Below are positions 36,344-44,376 of a stretch of 64,000 nucleotides of DNA, piece after piece. The stretch is from positions 4,402,001 to 4,466,000 of the forward strand of contig NZ_LR134355.1 of the NCBI RefSeq assembly GCF_900637205.1, in the 5' to 3' direction. The DNA comes from Mycolicibacterium chitae (GTDB taxonomy: Bacteria > Actinomycetota > Actinomycetes > Mycobacteriales > Mycobacteriaceae). The notes under the pieces were generated by a model. That model was not told where the DNA came from and did no database searches. It worked only from the letters and a program-made list of their open reading frames with translations. The position numbers were made by a program, and so were the translations under genes. Position 1 is the stretch's first letter. Each line of letters opens with the position of its first letter.

Positions 36344-37888
36344 GTGGCCGACCCTGCGCCCCCACCGTCGAATCTGCCGATGCTCGGCGGGGTGGCGGCC
36401 GCCGCGGTCGCACTGGGCGTGGCCCAGCTGGCCGCGGTTCCGCGCGGCGCAACGGCCGACGCCCGCATCGCGGTGGGCGCGAGCGTCATCGACCTGACGC
36501 CGGACCCGATCCGGGATGGGCTGCTGCAGACCCTGGGCAGCGGCGGCAAGCTCTTCCTGTCGGTCGCGGTGCTCGTGGGGATCGCGACCGTGGCCGCGAT
36601 CGCCGGCTCGCTGGAGACCCGGCGGCGTCCGGTCGGCAGCCTGATCCTCGCGCTCGCGGGCGTCCTCGGCGCCGCCGCGGTGCTGTCCCGGCCGGGCGCC
36701 ACGGCCCTCGATGCCGTGCCCGCGGCCGTGGGCGCACTGTGCGGCGTGCTAACCCTGCGGTTCCTGATCCGGCGCTTCGAGCGGGCACCCGGGGCCGACC
36801 GCGACGAACCGGACGCCGGCCGACGGGCCACGCTGATCACCGTGGGCCTGCTCGCGGCCGGCGCCGCCGCGGGCGTGGTCGGCAGCCTGGCGACCCGGTG
36901 GGCCGCCTCGGTGGCCGGCGATCGCGCCGCGTCCACCATCCCGCGACCGGCCGTACCGGCGCCGCCGATTCCGGCCGAGGTGACGCCGGACGACGTCGCG
37001 CTGCCGCGTTTCCTCACCCCGAGCGCCGACTTCTTTCGCGTCGACACCGCGCTCACGGTCCCGCAACTGTCCCGCGATGCGTGGCGGCTGCGCGTGCACG
37101 GCATGGTGGACCGCGAGAGGGTCTACGACTTCGCCGATCTCGCCGAGTTCGAGGTCGTCGGGGCGGCGGTGACGCTGACCTGCGTATCCAATCCCGTTGG
37201 CGGCGAGCTGATTTCGACGGGAATGTGGACCGGCTACCGGGTGTCGGACCTGCTGGCCGCCGCCGGCGTGCACCGCGACGCCGACATGGTGCTGTCCACC
37301 TCGGTCGACGGCTTCACCGCGGGCACGCCGGTCGAGGCACTCACCGACGGCCGGGACGCGCTGCTGGCCGTCGGCCTCAACGGCGAGCCGCTGCCCCTCG
37401 AACACGGCTACCCGGCGCGGCTGGTGGTGCCCGGGCTGTACGGCTACGTGTCGGCCACCAAGTGGGTGGTCGACCTCGAGGTGACGCGGTTCGACCGGGC
37501 GCAGGCGTATTGGACGCGGCAGGGGTGGGCGCCGCGCGCGCCCGTCAAGACCCAATCCCGCATCGACGTGCCCCGAAGCGGGCAGGAGGTGCCCGTCGGG
37601 CCGGTCACCTTCGGCGGTGTCGCCTGGGCGCAGAACCGGGGCGTGCGCGCCGTGGAGGTCCAGGTGGACGACGGCCCCTGGCGCCCGGCGCAACTCGGCG
37701 CCGCCTATTCGGATCAGACCTGGCGGCTGTGGAGCTTCCCTTGGCGCGCAACCCAACCCGGCCGGCACACCCTGACGGTGCGGGCCACCGACAACACCGG
37801 CGCCACCCAAACCCCCGAAGAAGTGGGGACCGTTCCCGACGGGGCGACCGGTTGGCACACCGTGGAATTCAGCGTGACCGCGGGGTGA
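36344..37888 (+). CDS. Membrane-anchored sulfite-oxidase-type molybdopterin oxidoreductase
   Basis: A 514-residue protein. The N-terminal half has about five membrane helices (~10-35, 65-85, 98-118, 125-142, 165-185); the C-terminal half (~230-510) is a sulfite oxidase-like molybdopterin domain with the molybdenum-ligand Cys in TLTCVSNPVGG, then WTGYRVSDLL and an Ig-like dimer domain (VRAVEVQVDDGPW). Domain order suggests the enzyme faces outside. Resembles Rv0218-type proteins. Start GTG 36344 follows TAGGTT (36331-36336) by 7 nt. Its electron acceptor is unknown. Confidence 0.85.
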   Translation: MADPAPPPSNLPMLGGVAAAAVALGVAQLAAVPRGATADARIAVGASVIDLTPDPIRDGLLQTLGSGGKLFLSVAVLVGIATVAAIAGSLETRRRPVGSLILALAGVLGAAAVLSRPGATALDAVPAAVGALCGVLTLRFLIRRFERAPGADRDEPDAGRRATLITVGLLAAGAAAGVVGSLATRWAASVAGDRAASTIPRPAVPAPPIPAEVTPDDVALPRFLTPSADFFRVDTALTVPQLSRDAWRLRVHGMVDRERVYDFADLAEFEVVGAAVTLTCVSNPVGGELISTGMWTGYRVSDLLAAAGVHRDADMVLSTSVDGFTAGTPVEALTDGRDALLAVGLNGEPLPLEHGYPARLVVPGLYGYVSATKWVVDLEVTRFDRAQAYWTRQGWAPRAPVKTQSRIDVPRSGQEVPVGPVTFGGVAWAQNRGVRAVEVQVDDGPWRPAQLGAAYSDQTWRLWSFPWRATQPGRHTLTVRATDNTGATQTPEEVGTVPDGATGWHTVEFSVTAG

Positions 37889-37891
37889 GCC

Positions 37892-38092
37892 CTACTTCCG
37901 GGACAGCTTGCGCCAGCTGACCACCGCGACCGCCACGCCGATCAGCGCCGTGATCGGGCCGATCACCGACCACGTGGTGGTGTTGCTCATCGGGCTGCCC
38001 TGGAGCACACCGAAACCCTGCAACGCCCAGATCACCCCGAAGAACGCCACGAGCACTCCGAGCGCTCCGGTGGCGACGAAAACCCGTCTCAT
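37892..38092 (-). CDS. Small two-helix membrane protein
   Basis: A 66-residue protein, too short to be classified by domain: helix one MRRVFVATGALGVLVAFFGVIW (split region residues 5-25), helix two about 42-60 (SVIGPITALIGVAVAVVSW), ending in basic RKLSRK. ATG 38092. Convergent with the molybdenum enzyme gene (3 bp apart). Similar tiny proteins are widespread in mycobacteria; function unknown. Confidence 0.6.
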   Translation of the reverse strand: MRRVFVATGALGVLVAFFGVIWALQGFGVLQGSPMSNTTTWSVIGPITALIGVAVAVVSWRKLSRK

Positions 38093-38137
38093 ATCGCGAT
38101 GGTACGGCGGCTTAAGGTGAACTCCGAGGAGGACACC

Positions 38138-38389
38138 ATGAGGAAGACATTGCAACGCGCGGCCATCACCGCGGTCGCCGCCTTCGCCCCGCTGGCCTTC
38201 ACCGCCGTGGTGGCACCGGCCGTCGGCTCGGCCATGCCGGTCGTGCCCAACTGCGAGAACGGCTGGTGGGACCCGGTGGCCAACATGTGCCGCCCGCCGG
38301 TCGCGACGACCCCGCTGGCGTGCGACAACGGCTGGTGGTGGGACCCGGTGGCCAACGTGTGCCGGGAACCGCTGCTGCCGCCGCAGTAG
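38138..38389 (+). CDS. Small secreted protein with duplicated NGWWDPVANxC motif
   Basis: An 83-residue protein with a clear Sec signal peptide (RKTLQR, hydrophobic 8-30, cleavage near SA-MP at 32). The mature ~50 residues contain two copies of C-[ED]-N-G-W-W-[W]-D-P-V-A-N-x-C, so each repeat may form a disulfide loop (four Cys). ATG 38138 has GAGGAGG 5 nt upstream. It lies between the small membrane protein (divergent, 45 bp) and the nitrilase. Function unknown. Confidence 0.8.
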   Translation: MRKTLQRAAITAVAAFAPLAFTAVVAPAVGSAMPVVPNCENGWWDPVANMCRPPVATTPLACDNGWWWDPVANVCREPLLPPQ

Positions 38390-38395
38390 GCCGCC

Positions 38396-39307
38396 GTGGT
38401 GCTGGCGGCGGCGGTCCAACTGGTCGCGATCCCCGGCGACGTCGAGGCCAACCTCGCGGCCTGCGAGCGCCTGGCCGACGAGGCCGGGGCCGCGGGCGCC
38501 AAGATCATCGCGTTGCCCGAGTTCTTCCCCAGCGGTATCGGCTTCCTGGAGGCCATCGCCGAGGCCGTGTTGCCGCCGGACGGGCCGGCCACCGAGTTGC
38601 TGATCCGGCTGGCGGCGCGCCACGGGGCGCTGGTGGGCGGTTCGTTCCTGTGCCGCGACCCTGATGGCGAGGTGCGCAACGCCTACCTGTTGGCGGACCC
38701 GACCGGTGTGGTGGGCCGCCACGACAAGGACCTGCCGACCATGTGGGAGAACGCCTTCTACATCGGCGGCCACGACGACGGCGTGCTGGCAGCCGGGGAC
38801 CTGCGCGTGGGCGCCGCGGTCTGCTGGGAGCTGATGCGCACCCAGACCGCGCGCCGGTTGCGGGGCCGGGTCGACGTGGTGATGACGGGGTCGGGCTGGT
38901 GGTCGATCCCCGGATGGCCGCCGCGCGCAGTGTTCGACCGGCTCGAGCGGCGCAATGCCGCCACCGCCGAGAAGGCCGCGGCGCAGTTCGGTTGTTACGT
39001 CGGCGCGCCGGTGGTCCACGCCGGGCACGCGGGCGACCTCGAGTGCCCGATGCCGTGGTTGCCGGTGGCCTATCGCGGATACCTCGAGGGTGCCACCCTG
39101 ATCGCCGCGGCCGACGGCACGGTGCTGGCGCGCCGGCACCGCAGCGAGGGCGAGGGTGTCGTGCTGGCCGAGATCGAGCCGGGGGCAACCGAACCCACGC
39201 GGGCCGTACCGTCGACGTTCTGGCTGCATTCGCGCGGTTGGCTCGCCTCGGCGGTCTGGCACTACCAGCGCTGGCACGGCCGACGGTGGTACCGCCGCCA
39301 CAGGTGA
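38396..39307 (+). CDS. Nitrilase-superfamily carbon-nitrogen hydrolase
   Basis: A 303-residue C-N hydrolase with the catalytic triad in place: Glu in IALPEFFPSG (~residue 42), Lys in RHDKDLPTMW (~112), Cys in AAVCWELMR (~144). Amidase versus nitrilase versus N-carbamoyl hydrolase cannot be decided. The C-terminal end is rich in Trp/Arg/Tyr. GTG 38396 begins 6 bp after the small secreted protein gene. It is followed by a TetR gene 16 bp away. Confidence 0.9.
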   Translation: MVLAAAVQLVAIPGDVEANLAACERLADEAGAAGAKIIALPEFFPSGIGFLEAIAEAVLPPDGPATELLIRLAARHGALVGGSFLCRDPDGEVRNAYLLADPTGVVGRHDKDLPTMWENAFYIGGHDDGVLAAGDLRVGAAVCWELMRTQTARRLRGRVDVVMTGSGWWSIPGWPPRAVFDRLERRNAATAEKAAAQFGCYVGAPVVHAGHAGDLECPMPWLPVAYRGYLEGATLIAAADGTVLARRHRSEGEGVVLAEIEPGATEPTRAVPSTFWLHSRGWLASAVWHYQRWHGRRWYRRHR

Positions 39308-39311
39308 CTTC

Positions 39312-39317
39312 TACTAT
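39312..39317 (+). promoter_or_regulatory. Leaderless -10 element of the TetR gene at 39324
   Basis: TACTAT followed by 6 nt and ATG; no Shine-Dalgarno sequence. Confidence 0.45.
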
Positions 39318-39323
39318 CGAGCA

Positions 39324-39953
39324 ATGAGTGCGCGTCGACGTCCGGGACGACCGGCCGGGCCGGGAGTGGATGCGGCCGTGCGCCGCGAGGAGTTGCTCGA
39401 CGCCGCCGAGCGCGCGATCCGCACCGGCGGGCCCCGGGTGGGCCTGCGCGAGGTCGCCGACCAGGCCGGTTACGCACGGTCGGTGGTGTACGCGATCTTC
39501 CCGAACCGGGCGGCACTGTTCGCGGCGTTGAGCGGCAGGCACGCCGCCGCCATCCTCACTACCGTCGCCGCCCGGGTCCCCGAGGACGCCAGTGAACGGC
39601 AGCGACTGTCGACCTTCATCGACGCCGTGTGCGAGTGGGTCGAGGACGAGCCGAACCTGTACCGCGCGCTCGGCGCCCAGCCGCTGGCCGGCGAGCAGGC
39701 AGACGGCCTTTTCGACCAGCTCGCCGCCATCACCGAGCAGATGTTGGTGGCGAATTTGGCTGCCCAACAATCAGATCCGGCGGCCGCCGCGCCGTGGGCG
39801 CACGCGATGATCGGCGCCGTCGCGGTGGCGAGCGCCTGGTGGCAGCGCACCGGCACCATGTCGCGACCCGAACTCGTCGAGCACCTGACCGTCATGTGCT
39901 GGGAGGGCGGCGCCCGATTGCCGTTGTACGCCGCCGCGAAATCCAACCCTTGA
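39324..39953 (+). CDS. TetR-family regulator adjacent to carotenoid oxygenase
   Basis: A 209-residue TetR protein: basic N-terminus, helix-turn-helix at ~20-65 (LREVADQAGYARSVVYAIFPNRAALFAAL region) and C-terminal helices ending in a Trp-rich stretch. It is followed in 33 bp by the carotenoid oxygenase gene, with a long inverted repeat over that gene's start. It may repress the oxygenase; its own leaderless promoter lies before 39324. Confidence 0.9.
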   Translation: MSARRRPGRPAGPGVDAAVRREELLDAAERAIRTGGPRVGLREVADQAGYARSVVYAIFPNRAALFAALSGRHAAAILTTVAARVPEDASERQRLSTFIDAVCEWVEDEPNLYRALGAQPLAGEQADGLFDQLAAITEQMLVANLAAQQSDPAAAAPWAHAMIGAVAVASAWWQRTGTMSRPELVEHLTVMCWEGGARLPLYAAAKSNP

Positions 39954-39967
39954 CGCGAACCGCCCAT

Positions 39968-40013
39968 AACTGACACGCTGTCTGTTATGCCCGAAACCGA
40001 CAGCGCGTCAGTT
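39968..40013. promoter_or_regulatory. Operator with 15-bp arms overlapping the carotenoid oxygenase start
   Basis: AACTGACACGCTGTC (39968-39982) and GACAGCGCGTCAGTT (39999-40013) are complements at 14 of 15 positions. The start codon (39987) is in the 16-bp spacer. Each arm holds a smaller palindrome (CTGACAcgcTGTC). The size and symmetry fit TetR dimers. Confidence 0.6.
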
Positions 40014-41567
40014 GCCAGCGCAGAGGGCCACACCTGGCCTCCGCGGTTCTTCGACAGCGTGGACGGCGAACATGATCTGCCGATCACCGAGATCACCGGC
40101 ACCCTGCCCCCGGACCTCACCGGCACGCTGTACCGCAACGGGTCGGGCCGCTGGCAGATCGGCTCCTCGCAGGTCAACAGCATCTTCGACGTCGACGGGA
40201 TGATCAGCGCCTTCATCCTGGACGGCCGCGGCGTGCATTTCCGCAACCGCTTCGTGCGCACCGACCACTACCGCACGACCACCGCTGCCGGCGCCATGGT
40301 TCAGCGCGGGGTCACCCAGCAGCGCCCGGGCGGACCGCTGGCGAACATCGGCCGGTTGCCCGCCAATACCGCGAACACCAGCGTCATGCTGGAACCCGAT
40401 TCGCTGCTCGCGTTGCACGAAGGTGGTCGACCGCACCGGATGGACCTGGACACCCTCGACACGCTCGGTATGTGCAGCCTGGGCGGCGCCCTGCAGGGCC
40501 CGGCCGGCGCCTTCTCGGCGCACTACACCCACGACCCGGTGCACAACACCAGCGTCAACTTCGGGTTCGATCCGTACTACCCGCGGATCGACCCGCGGTG
40601 GATCCGCGGCGCCCGCACGCCGCAGGAACGCAGACGGCGGCTCAAAGAACTTGCGGGCGAGGCGATCCCGCGGATCAAGCTGCGAATGTACGAGACGGAC
40701 AACCGGACCGGGCGCACCCGTTATCTGCGGTCGGTGCCGCTGCCGGGTCAGACCAGCTTTCCGATCGTCCACGACATGGCGCTGACCGCCCGCTACGGCA
40801 TCTTCTGCGTCGCGCCCTACCGGATCCGCCCGGCGAAGTTCCTCCTGGGCGCGAGGTCCATGTGGGATTCGCTGAAACTGTTCGACGGCGAGCCCACCTA
40901 CCTGGTGCTGGCTCCCCGCAACGGCGACAAGCTACGCATCGTGGAGACCGACCCGTTCTTCAGCTGGCATTACACCAACGCCTTCGACGACGGCGACGAC
41001 GTGGTGGTGGAGCTGTCCCGGTGGTCACTGGAAACCCTGCCCGGCCTGCACCGTTTCGGCATCGACACCCGCCTCGGCATCGACACGCTCTACGACGGCC
41101 TGTCGCCCGCGCAGCAGCGGGACGCCGGCCGCGTCACCCGGTTGCGGATCAGCGCGAGCGGGCGGGTCACCGAGGAGGTCGCCGCCGACCTGCCCGCGGA
41201 CTTCCCGCAATTCGACCAGCGCCGCTCCACCCAGCGCCACGACATCAGCTATGTCACGGTGCAGCGCAGCGGCGAGAGCAGCGGCACCGGGATCGCTCGC
41301 ATCGATCACCGCAGCGGCACCACCCAGCAGTACCGCCCGCCGCACAACATCCTGCTCGAGCCCACCTTCGTGCCGCGCAGTCGCACCAGCGCCGAGGACG
41401 ACGGCTGGGTGCTGACCCTCGGCTACGACGCGGCCGAGCACCGCAGCCGGCTGATGATCTTCGACGCCGCCCACCTCGACGCCGGACCGATCGCCGAGGC
41501 CTGGCTGCCGTTCCATCTGCCGATGAGCTACCACGGCGCCTTCACCAGCCGTGTCGCCGCGCACTGA
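39987..41567 (+). CDS. Carotenoid cleavage oxygenase (RPE65/CCD family)
   Basis: A 526-residue non-heme iron oxygenase. The four iron-binding His are in SAHYTHDP (~residue 175), PIVHDMAL (~256), SWHYTNAF (~328) and the C-terminal MSYHGAF (~515). N-terminal LPPDLTGTLYRNGSGRW and VDGMISAF are family signatures. It cleaves conjugated double bonds in carotenoids or stilbene-like aromatics. M. tuberculosis has relatives (Rv0654, Rv0913c). Immediately downstream of the TetR gene, it is the likely target of the operator over its start. Confidence 0.93.
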   Translation: MPETDSASVASAEGHTWPPRFFDSVDGEHDLPITEITGTLPPDLTGTLYRNGSGRWQIGSSQVNSIFDVDGMISAFILDGRGVHFRNRFVRTDHYRTTTAAGAMVQRGVTQQRPGGPLANIGRLPANTANTSVMLEPDSLLALHEGGRPHRMDLDTLDTLGMCSLGGALQGPAGAFSAHYTHDPVHNTSVNFGFDPYYPRIDPRWIRGARTPQERRRRLKELAGEAIPRIKLRMYETDNRTGRTRYLRSVPLPGQTSFPIVHDMALTARYGIFCVAPYRIRPAKFLLGARSMWDSLKLFDGEPTYLVLAPRNGDKLRIVETDPFFSWHYTNAFDDGDDVVVELSRWSLETLPGLHRFGIDTRLGIDTLYDGLSPAQQRDAGRVTRLRISASGRVTEEVAADLPADFPQFDQRRSTQRHDISYVTVQRSGESSGTGIARIDHRSGTTQQYRPPHNILLEPTFVPRSRTSAEDDGWVLTLGYDAAEHRSRLMIFDAAHLDAGPIAEAWLPFHLPMSYHGAFTSRVAAH

Positions 41568-41579
41568 CCCTGCCGCACT

Positions 41580-42119
41580 TCAGGATTCGTCGTCGGGCGG
41601 ATAGGTGATCCGGGTGCCCTCGACCCGGGCGAAGGACGTCAGCTGGTGCATCCGGGAGCTGGTCTTCGACATGATCTCGACCACCGGCACGCCGCGCACC
41701 CCGAGCGCATCGGCCACCAGCGAGCGGTGGCAGCGCCACGGCACCGCCTCGGCGCACATGATCGCCGTGCGCCCCGAGGCCGCCCCGGCGATGAGATCCT
41801 CCACCGCGCGGGCGAATTCGGGGGTCTGCATATAGTCGGCGTAGCCGCGGAAACTCTTGTTGCGCCAGGCGCTGTTGGGTGAGTCCTTGCGGGCGTGCCG
41901 CAGCCCGCCCAGCGCGGGCATCGGCACGTATTCGATGCCGGCCGCCGGCAGGGTCTGGCCCATCTCGTCGGCGTTGAACTGGGGATTGTGCCGCGAGCGC
42001 GGGATGGTCCGGATGTCGGCCAGCCGCTTGATCTCGTAGCTGTTCAGCAACTCGACGAACTCGTCCGGGTCCAGCGTCGAGTGCCCCAGGGTGAAGATCG
42101 TGTCCTTGGTCCAGCCCAT
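41580..42119 (-). CDS. DUF488 family protein
   Basis: A 179-residue protein with the DUF488 pattern: TLGHSTLDPDEFVELL at the start, DIRTIPRSRHNPQF, YPxxLGG-like PALGGLRHARKD, and the conserved CAEAVPWRCHRSLVADAL where two Cys and a His may bind metal. Function of the family is not established. ATG 42119. Convergent with the carotenoid oxygenase gene and divergent from lpqJ. Confidence 0.88.
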   Translation of the reverse strand: MGWTKDTIFTLGHSTLDPDEFVELLNSYEIKRLADIRTIPRSRHNPQFNADEMGQTLPAAGIEYVPMPALGGLRHARKDSPNSAWRNKSFRGYADYMQTPEFARAVEDLIAGAASGRTAIMCAEAVPWRCHRSLVADALGVRGVPVVEIMSKTSSRMHQLTSFARVEGTRITYPPDDES

Positions 42120-42203
42120 GGCGCATCATATCCGCGGCTACGGCTTCGTAACCATCATCAGTCACAGGTTCAACTCCCGTACCACCCCGGGTACGGTGAG
42201 CCC

Positions 42204-42761
42204 ATGCACTTCAGGCTGGCGCTGGCCGGCACCGCGCTCGTCGCCACGTTCGCGCTGGTGAGCTGCAGCAACGTGACCGACGGCGAACCCGCCTGCCCGG
42301 GCTGCGGGACCCACGCCGAACCGGAGTTCCCCACCAGCCGCCCGCCGGTGACCCCGCCGTCGGCGACGACGTCGACCCCGGCTCCCGGGCCGACCGCCAC
42401 GGCCGCGCCGCCGTCGGGCGCCGAGACCCTGCCGGCAAACGCGCAGGGCTACGTCTTCGTCCAGACCAAGTCCGGCAAGACCCGCTGCCAGCTCAACACC
42501 GAGGCCGTGGGGTGCGAGTCCCAGTTCGAGAACTCCCCCGACGTCGACGGCCACCCGGCCAACGGCGTCAACGTCACCTCGTCGGGTTCGGTGCGCTGGA
42601 TCCTGGGCAACCTGGGCAACATCCCGGCCGTCACGCTCGACTACCGCGACTACACCGCCCAGGGCTGGCACATCGCCGCGAGCCCCGAGGGCACCCGGTT
42701 CACCAACCAGGCCACCGGGCACGGGATGTTCGTCGCGGTCGAAGGCGTCGAGACCTTCTGA
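42204..42761 (+). CDS. lpqJ: Lipoprotein LpqJ
   Basis: A 185-residue lipoprotein. Signal ends in LVSCSN with lipid-acceptor Cys21; a Pro/Thr/Ala-rich linker (~45-75) leads to a small domain with two further Cys (TRCQLNTEAVGCESQFEN) likely disulfide-bonded. Size and neighbourhood of iniC match Rv0344c LpqJ. ATG 42204. Function unknown; surface or periplasmic. Confidence 0.8.
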   Translation: MHFRLALAGTALVATFALVSCSNVTDGEPACPGCGTHAEPEFPTSRPPVTPPSATTSTPAPGPTATAAPPSGAETLPANAQGYVFVQTKSGKTRCQLNTEAVGCESQFENSPDVDGHPANGVNVTSSGSVRWILGNLGNIPAVTLDYRDYTAQGWHIAASPEGTRFTNQATGHGMFVAVEGVETF

Positions 42762-42781
42762 ACCCGCCTACGCTGGAGGCC

Positions 42782-43714
42782 ATGGACTTCCGCGTATTCA
42801 TCGAACCTCAGCAGGGCGCCAGCTACGCCGATCAGCTCACCGTCGCCAAAGCCGCAGAGTCCCTTGAATATTCGGCCTTCTTCCGGTCCGACCACTATGT
42901 CGCGATGAGCGGCGACGGGCTGCCCGGGCCCTCCGACTCCTGGGTGACCCTGGCCGGTCTGGCGCGCGAGACCAGCACCATCCGGCTGGGCACCATGGTG
43001 AGTTCGGCCACGTTCCGCTACCCCGGACCGCTGGCCATCTCGGTGGCCCAGGTCGACGAGATGAGCGGCGGCCGGATCGAGCTGGGCCTGGGCACCGGCT
43101 GGTACGAGCCCGAACACACCGCCTACGGGATCCCGTTCCCGCCGCTGCGGGAACGCTTCGACCGGCTCGCCGAACAACTCGACATCCTCACCGGGCTCTG
43201 GACCACGCCGACCGGCCAGCGGTTCGACTACACCGGCGCGCACTACACGCTGACGGACTCGCCGGCACTGCCCAAGCCCGCCCAGACGCCACACCCGCCG
43301 ATCATCATCGGCGGCACCGGGGCCAACCGCACCCCCGCGCTGGCGGCCAAACACGCCGCGGAGTTCAACGTCCCGTTCAATTCGCTGGAGGTCGTCAAGA
43401 CCCAGTACGCCCGGGTCGCCGAGGCCGTGGCCGCCGCCGGGCGCCCGGCGGACTCGATGACGTACTCGGCGTGCTTCGTCCTGGCCGCGGGCCGCGACGA
43501 CGCCGAGGTGGCCCGCCGAGCCGACGCGATCGGCCGCCAGCTCGACGAATTGCGCACCAACACCCCGCTGGTGGGCACGCCAAACGAGATCGTCGACCGG
43601 CTGGGCCCCTTCGCCGAGGCCGGGGCGACGCGGGTGTACCTGCAGGTGCTCGATCTGGCCGACCTGGACCATCTGGAGTTGTTTGCCGAGGGTGTCGCCG
43701 CGCAGCTGCGCTGA
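42782..43714 (+). CDS. F420-dependent LLM-class oxidoreductase
   Basis: A 310-residue luciferase-like TIM-barrel protein. Family marks: DFRVFIEPQQGASY start, SDHYVAM, LGTMVSSATFRYPGPLA, GRIELGLGTGWYEPEH and GGTGANRTPALAAKHA. Mycobacterial members generally use coenzyme F420 to reduce or oxidise small molecules. ATG 42782 is preceded by GGAGG and by a TACGCT. Substrate unknown. Confidence 0.88.
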   Translation: MDFRVFIEPQQGASYADQLTVAKAAESLEYSAFFRSDHYVAMSGDGLPGPSDSWVTLAGLARETSTIRLGTMVSSATFRYPGPLAISVAQVDEMSGGRIELGLGTGWYEPEHTAYGIPFPPLRERFDRLAEQLDILTGLWTTPTGQRFDYTGAHYTLTDSPALPKPAQTPHPPIIIGGTGANRTPALAAKHAAEFNVPFNSLEVVKTQYARVAEAVAAAGRPADSMTYSACFVLAAGRDDAEVARRADAIGRQLDELRTNTPLVGTPNEIVDRLGPFAEAGATRVYLQVLDLADLDHLELFAEGVAAQLR

Positions 43715-43726
43715 GCGATTGCGCGT

Positions 43727-43732
43727 TACTAT
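43727..43732 (+). promoter_or_regulatory. Leaderless-type -10 of the first Thr-rich membrane protein gene
   Basis: TACTAT, then 8 nt, then GTG 43741. The same sequence arrangement (TAGTAT-CGG-GCCC-GTG type) precedes the paralogue at 45920. Confidence 0.45.
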
Positions 43733-43740
43733 CGGAGCCC

Positions 43741-44376
43741 GTGGCCCGCAACGACAATCCTGACGAGTTCTACAGCGACCCCACCCAGGCCGCCAACTAC
43801 GGCGGCGGCACCGGCGGACAGGCCTACAGCGAGGTTCCGCCCGAGCAGCACCAGCCGCCCACCGATTACGGCTACCAGACGGGCTACCAGTCCGGGTACC
43901 CGGCCGATTACCAGACCGGTTACGCCGCCCCGCCCGAGCCGCCGACGCCGTGGTACCGCAAGCCCGGCGCCCTGGTGGCCCTCGGCGCGCTGGCCGCGGT
44001 GATCCTGGCGCTGGCCATCTACGCGATCGTGCAACTGGCCGGCGGTTCGTCGACCCCGACCGGCGAAACCACCACCACGACCACCACGACCACCACCGAG
44101 GCGCCGACCGAGACCGGCGGCACGCAGGTGCCCGCCCCGGCCCCCGTGCCCGACGAGACCCTGACCATCACCGAGACGCCCACCACCGAGGCTCCGCCCC
44201 CGGAGACCACCACCGAGGAACCGACCACCACCACCGAAGAACCTACGGAGACCACGACCACCACCGAGGCCCCGCCGACGGAGACGGTCACCGAGACCGA
44301 GACGGTGCGCCCGACCTGGACCCGCCCCACCCTGCCGACGCTGTTCCCGCGGCCGGGCGGCGGGGACGGTCAGTAA
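43741..44376 (+). CDS. Thr-rich single-pass membrane protein (paralogue 1) at ini locus
   Basis: A 211-residue protein: Tyr/Gln/Gly-rich cytoplasmic part (~1-70), a transmembrane helix at about 82-102 (ALVALGALAAVILALAIYAIV), then a long Thr/Glu/Pro tail with runs of Thr. It ends RPTLPTLFPRPGGG. The tail is expected outside the membrane and could be O-mannosylated, as known for Thr/Pro-rich mycobacterial proteins. It is convergent with iniC, and a shorter relative lies beyond iniC. GTG 43741. Confidence 0.7.
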   Translation: MARNDNPDEFYSDPTQAANYGGGTGGQAYSEVPPEQHQPPTDYGYQTGYQSGYPADYQTGYAAPPEPPTPWYRKPGALVALGALAAVILALAIYAIVQLAGGSSTPTGETTTTTTTTTTEAPTETGGTQVPAPAPVPDETLTITETPTTEAPPPETTTEEPTTTTEEPTETTTTTEAPPTETVTETETVRPTWTRPTLPTLFPRPGGGDGQ

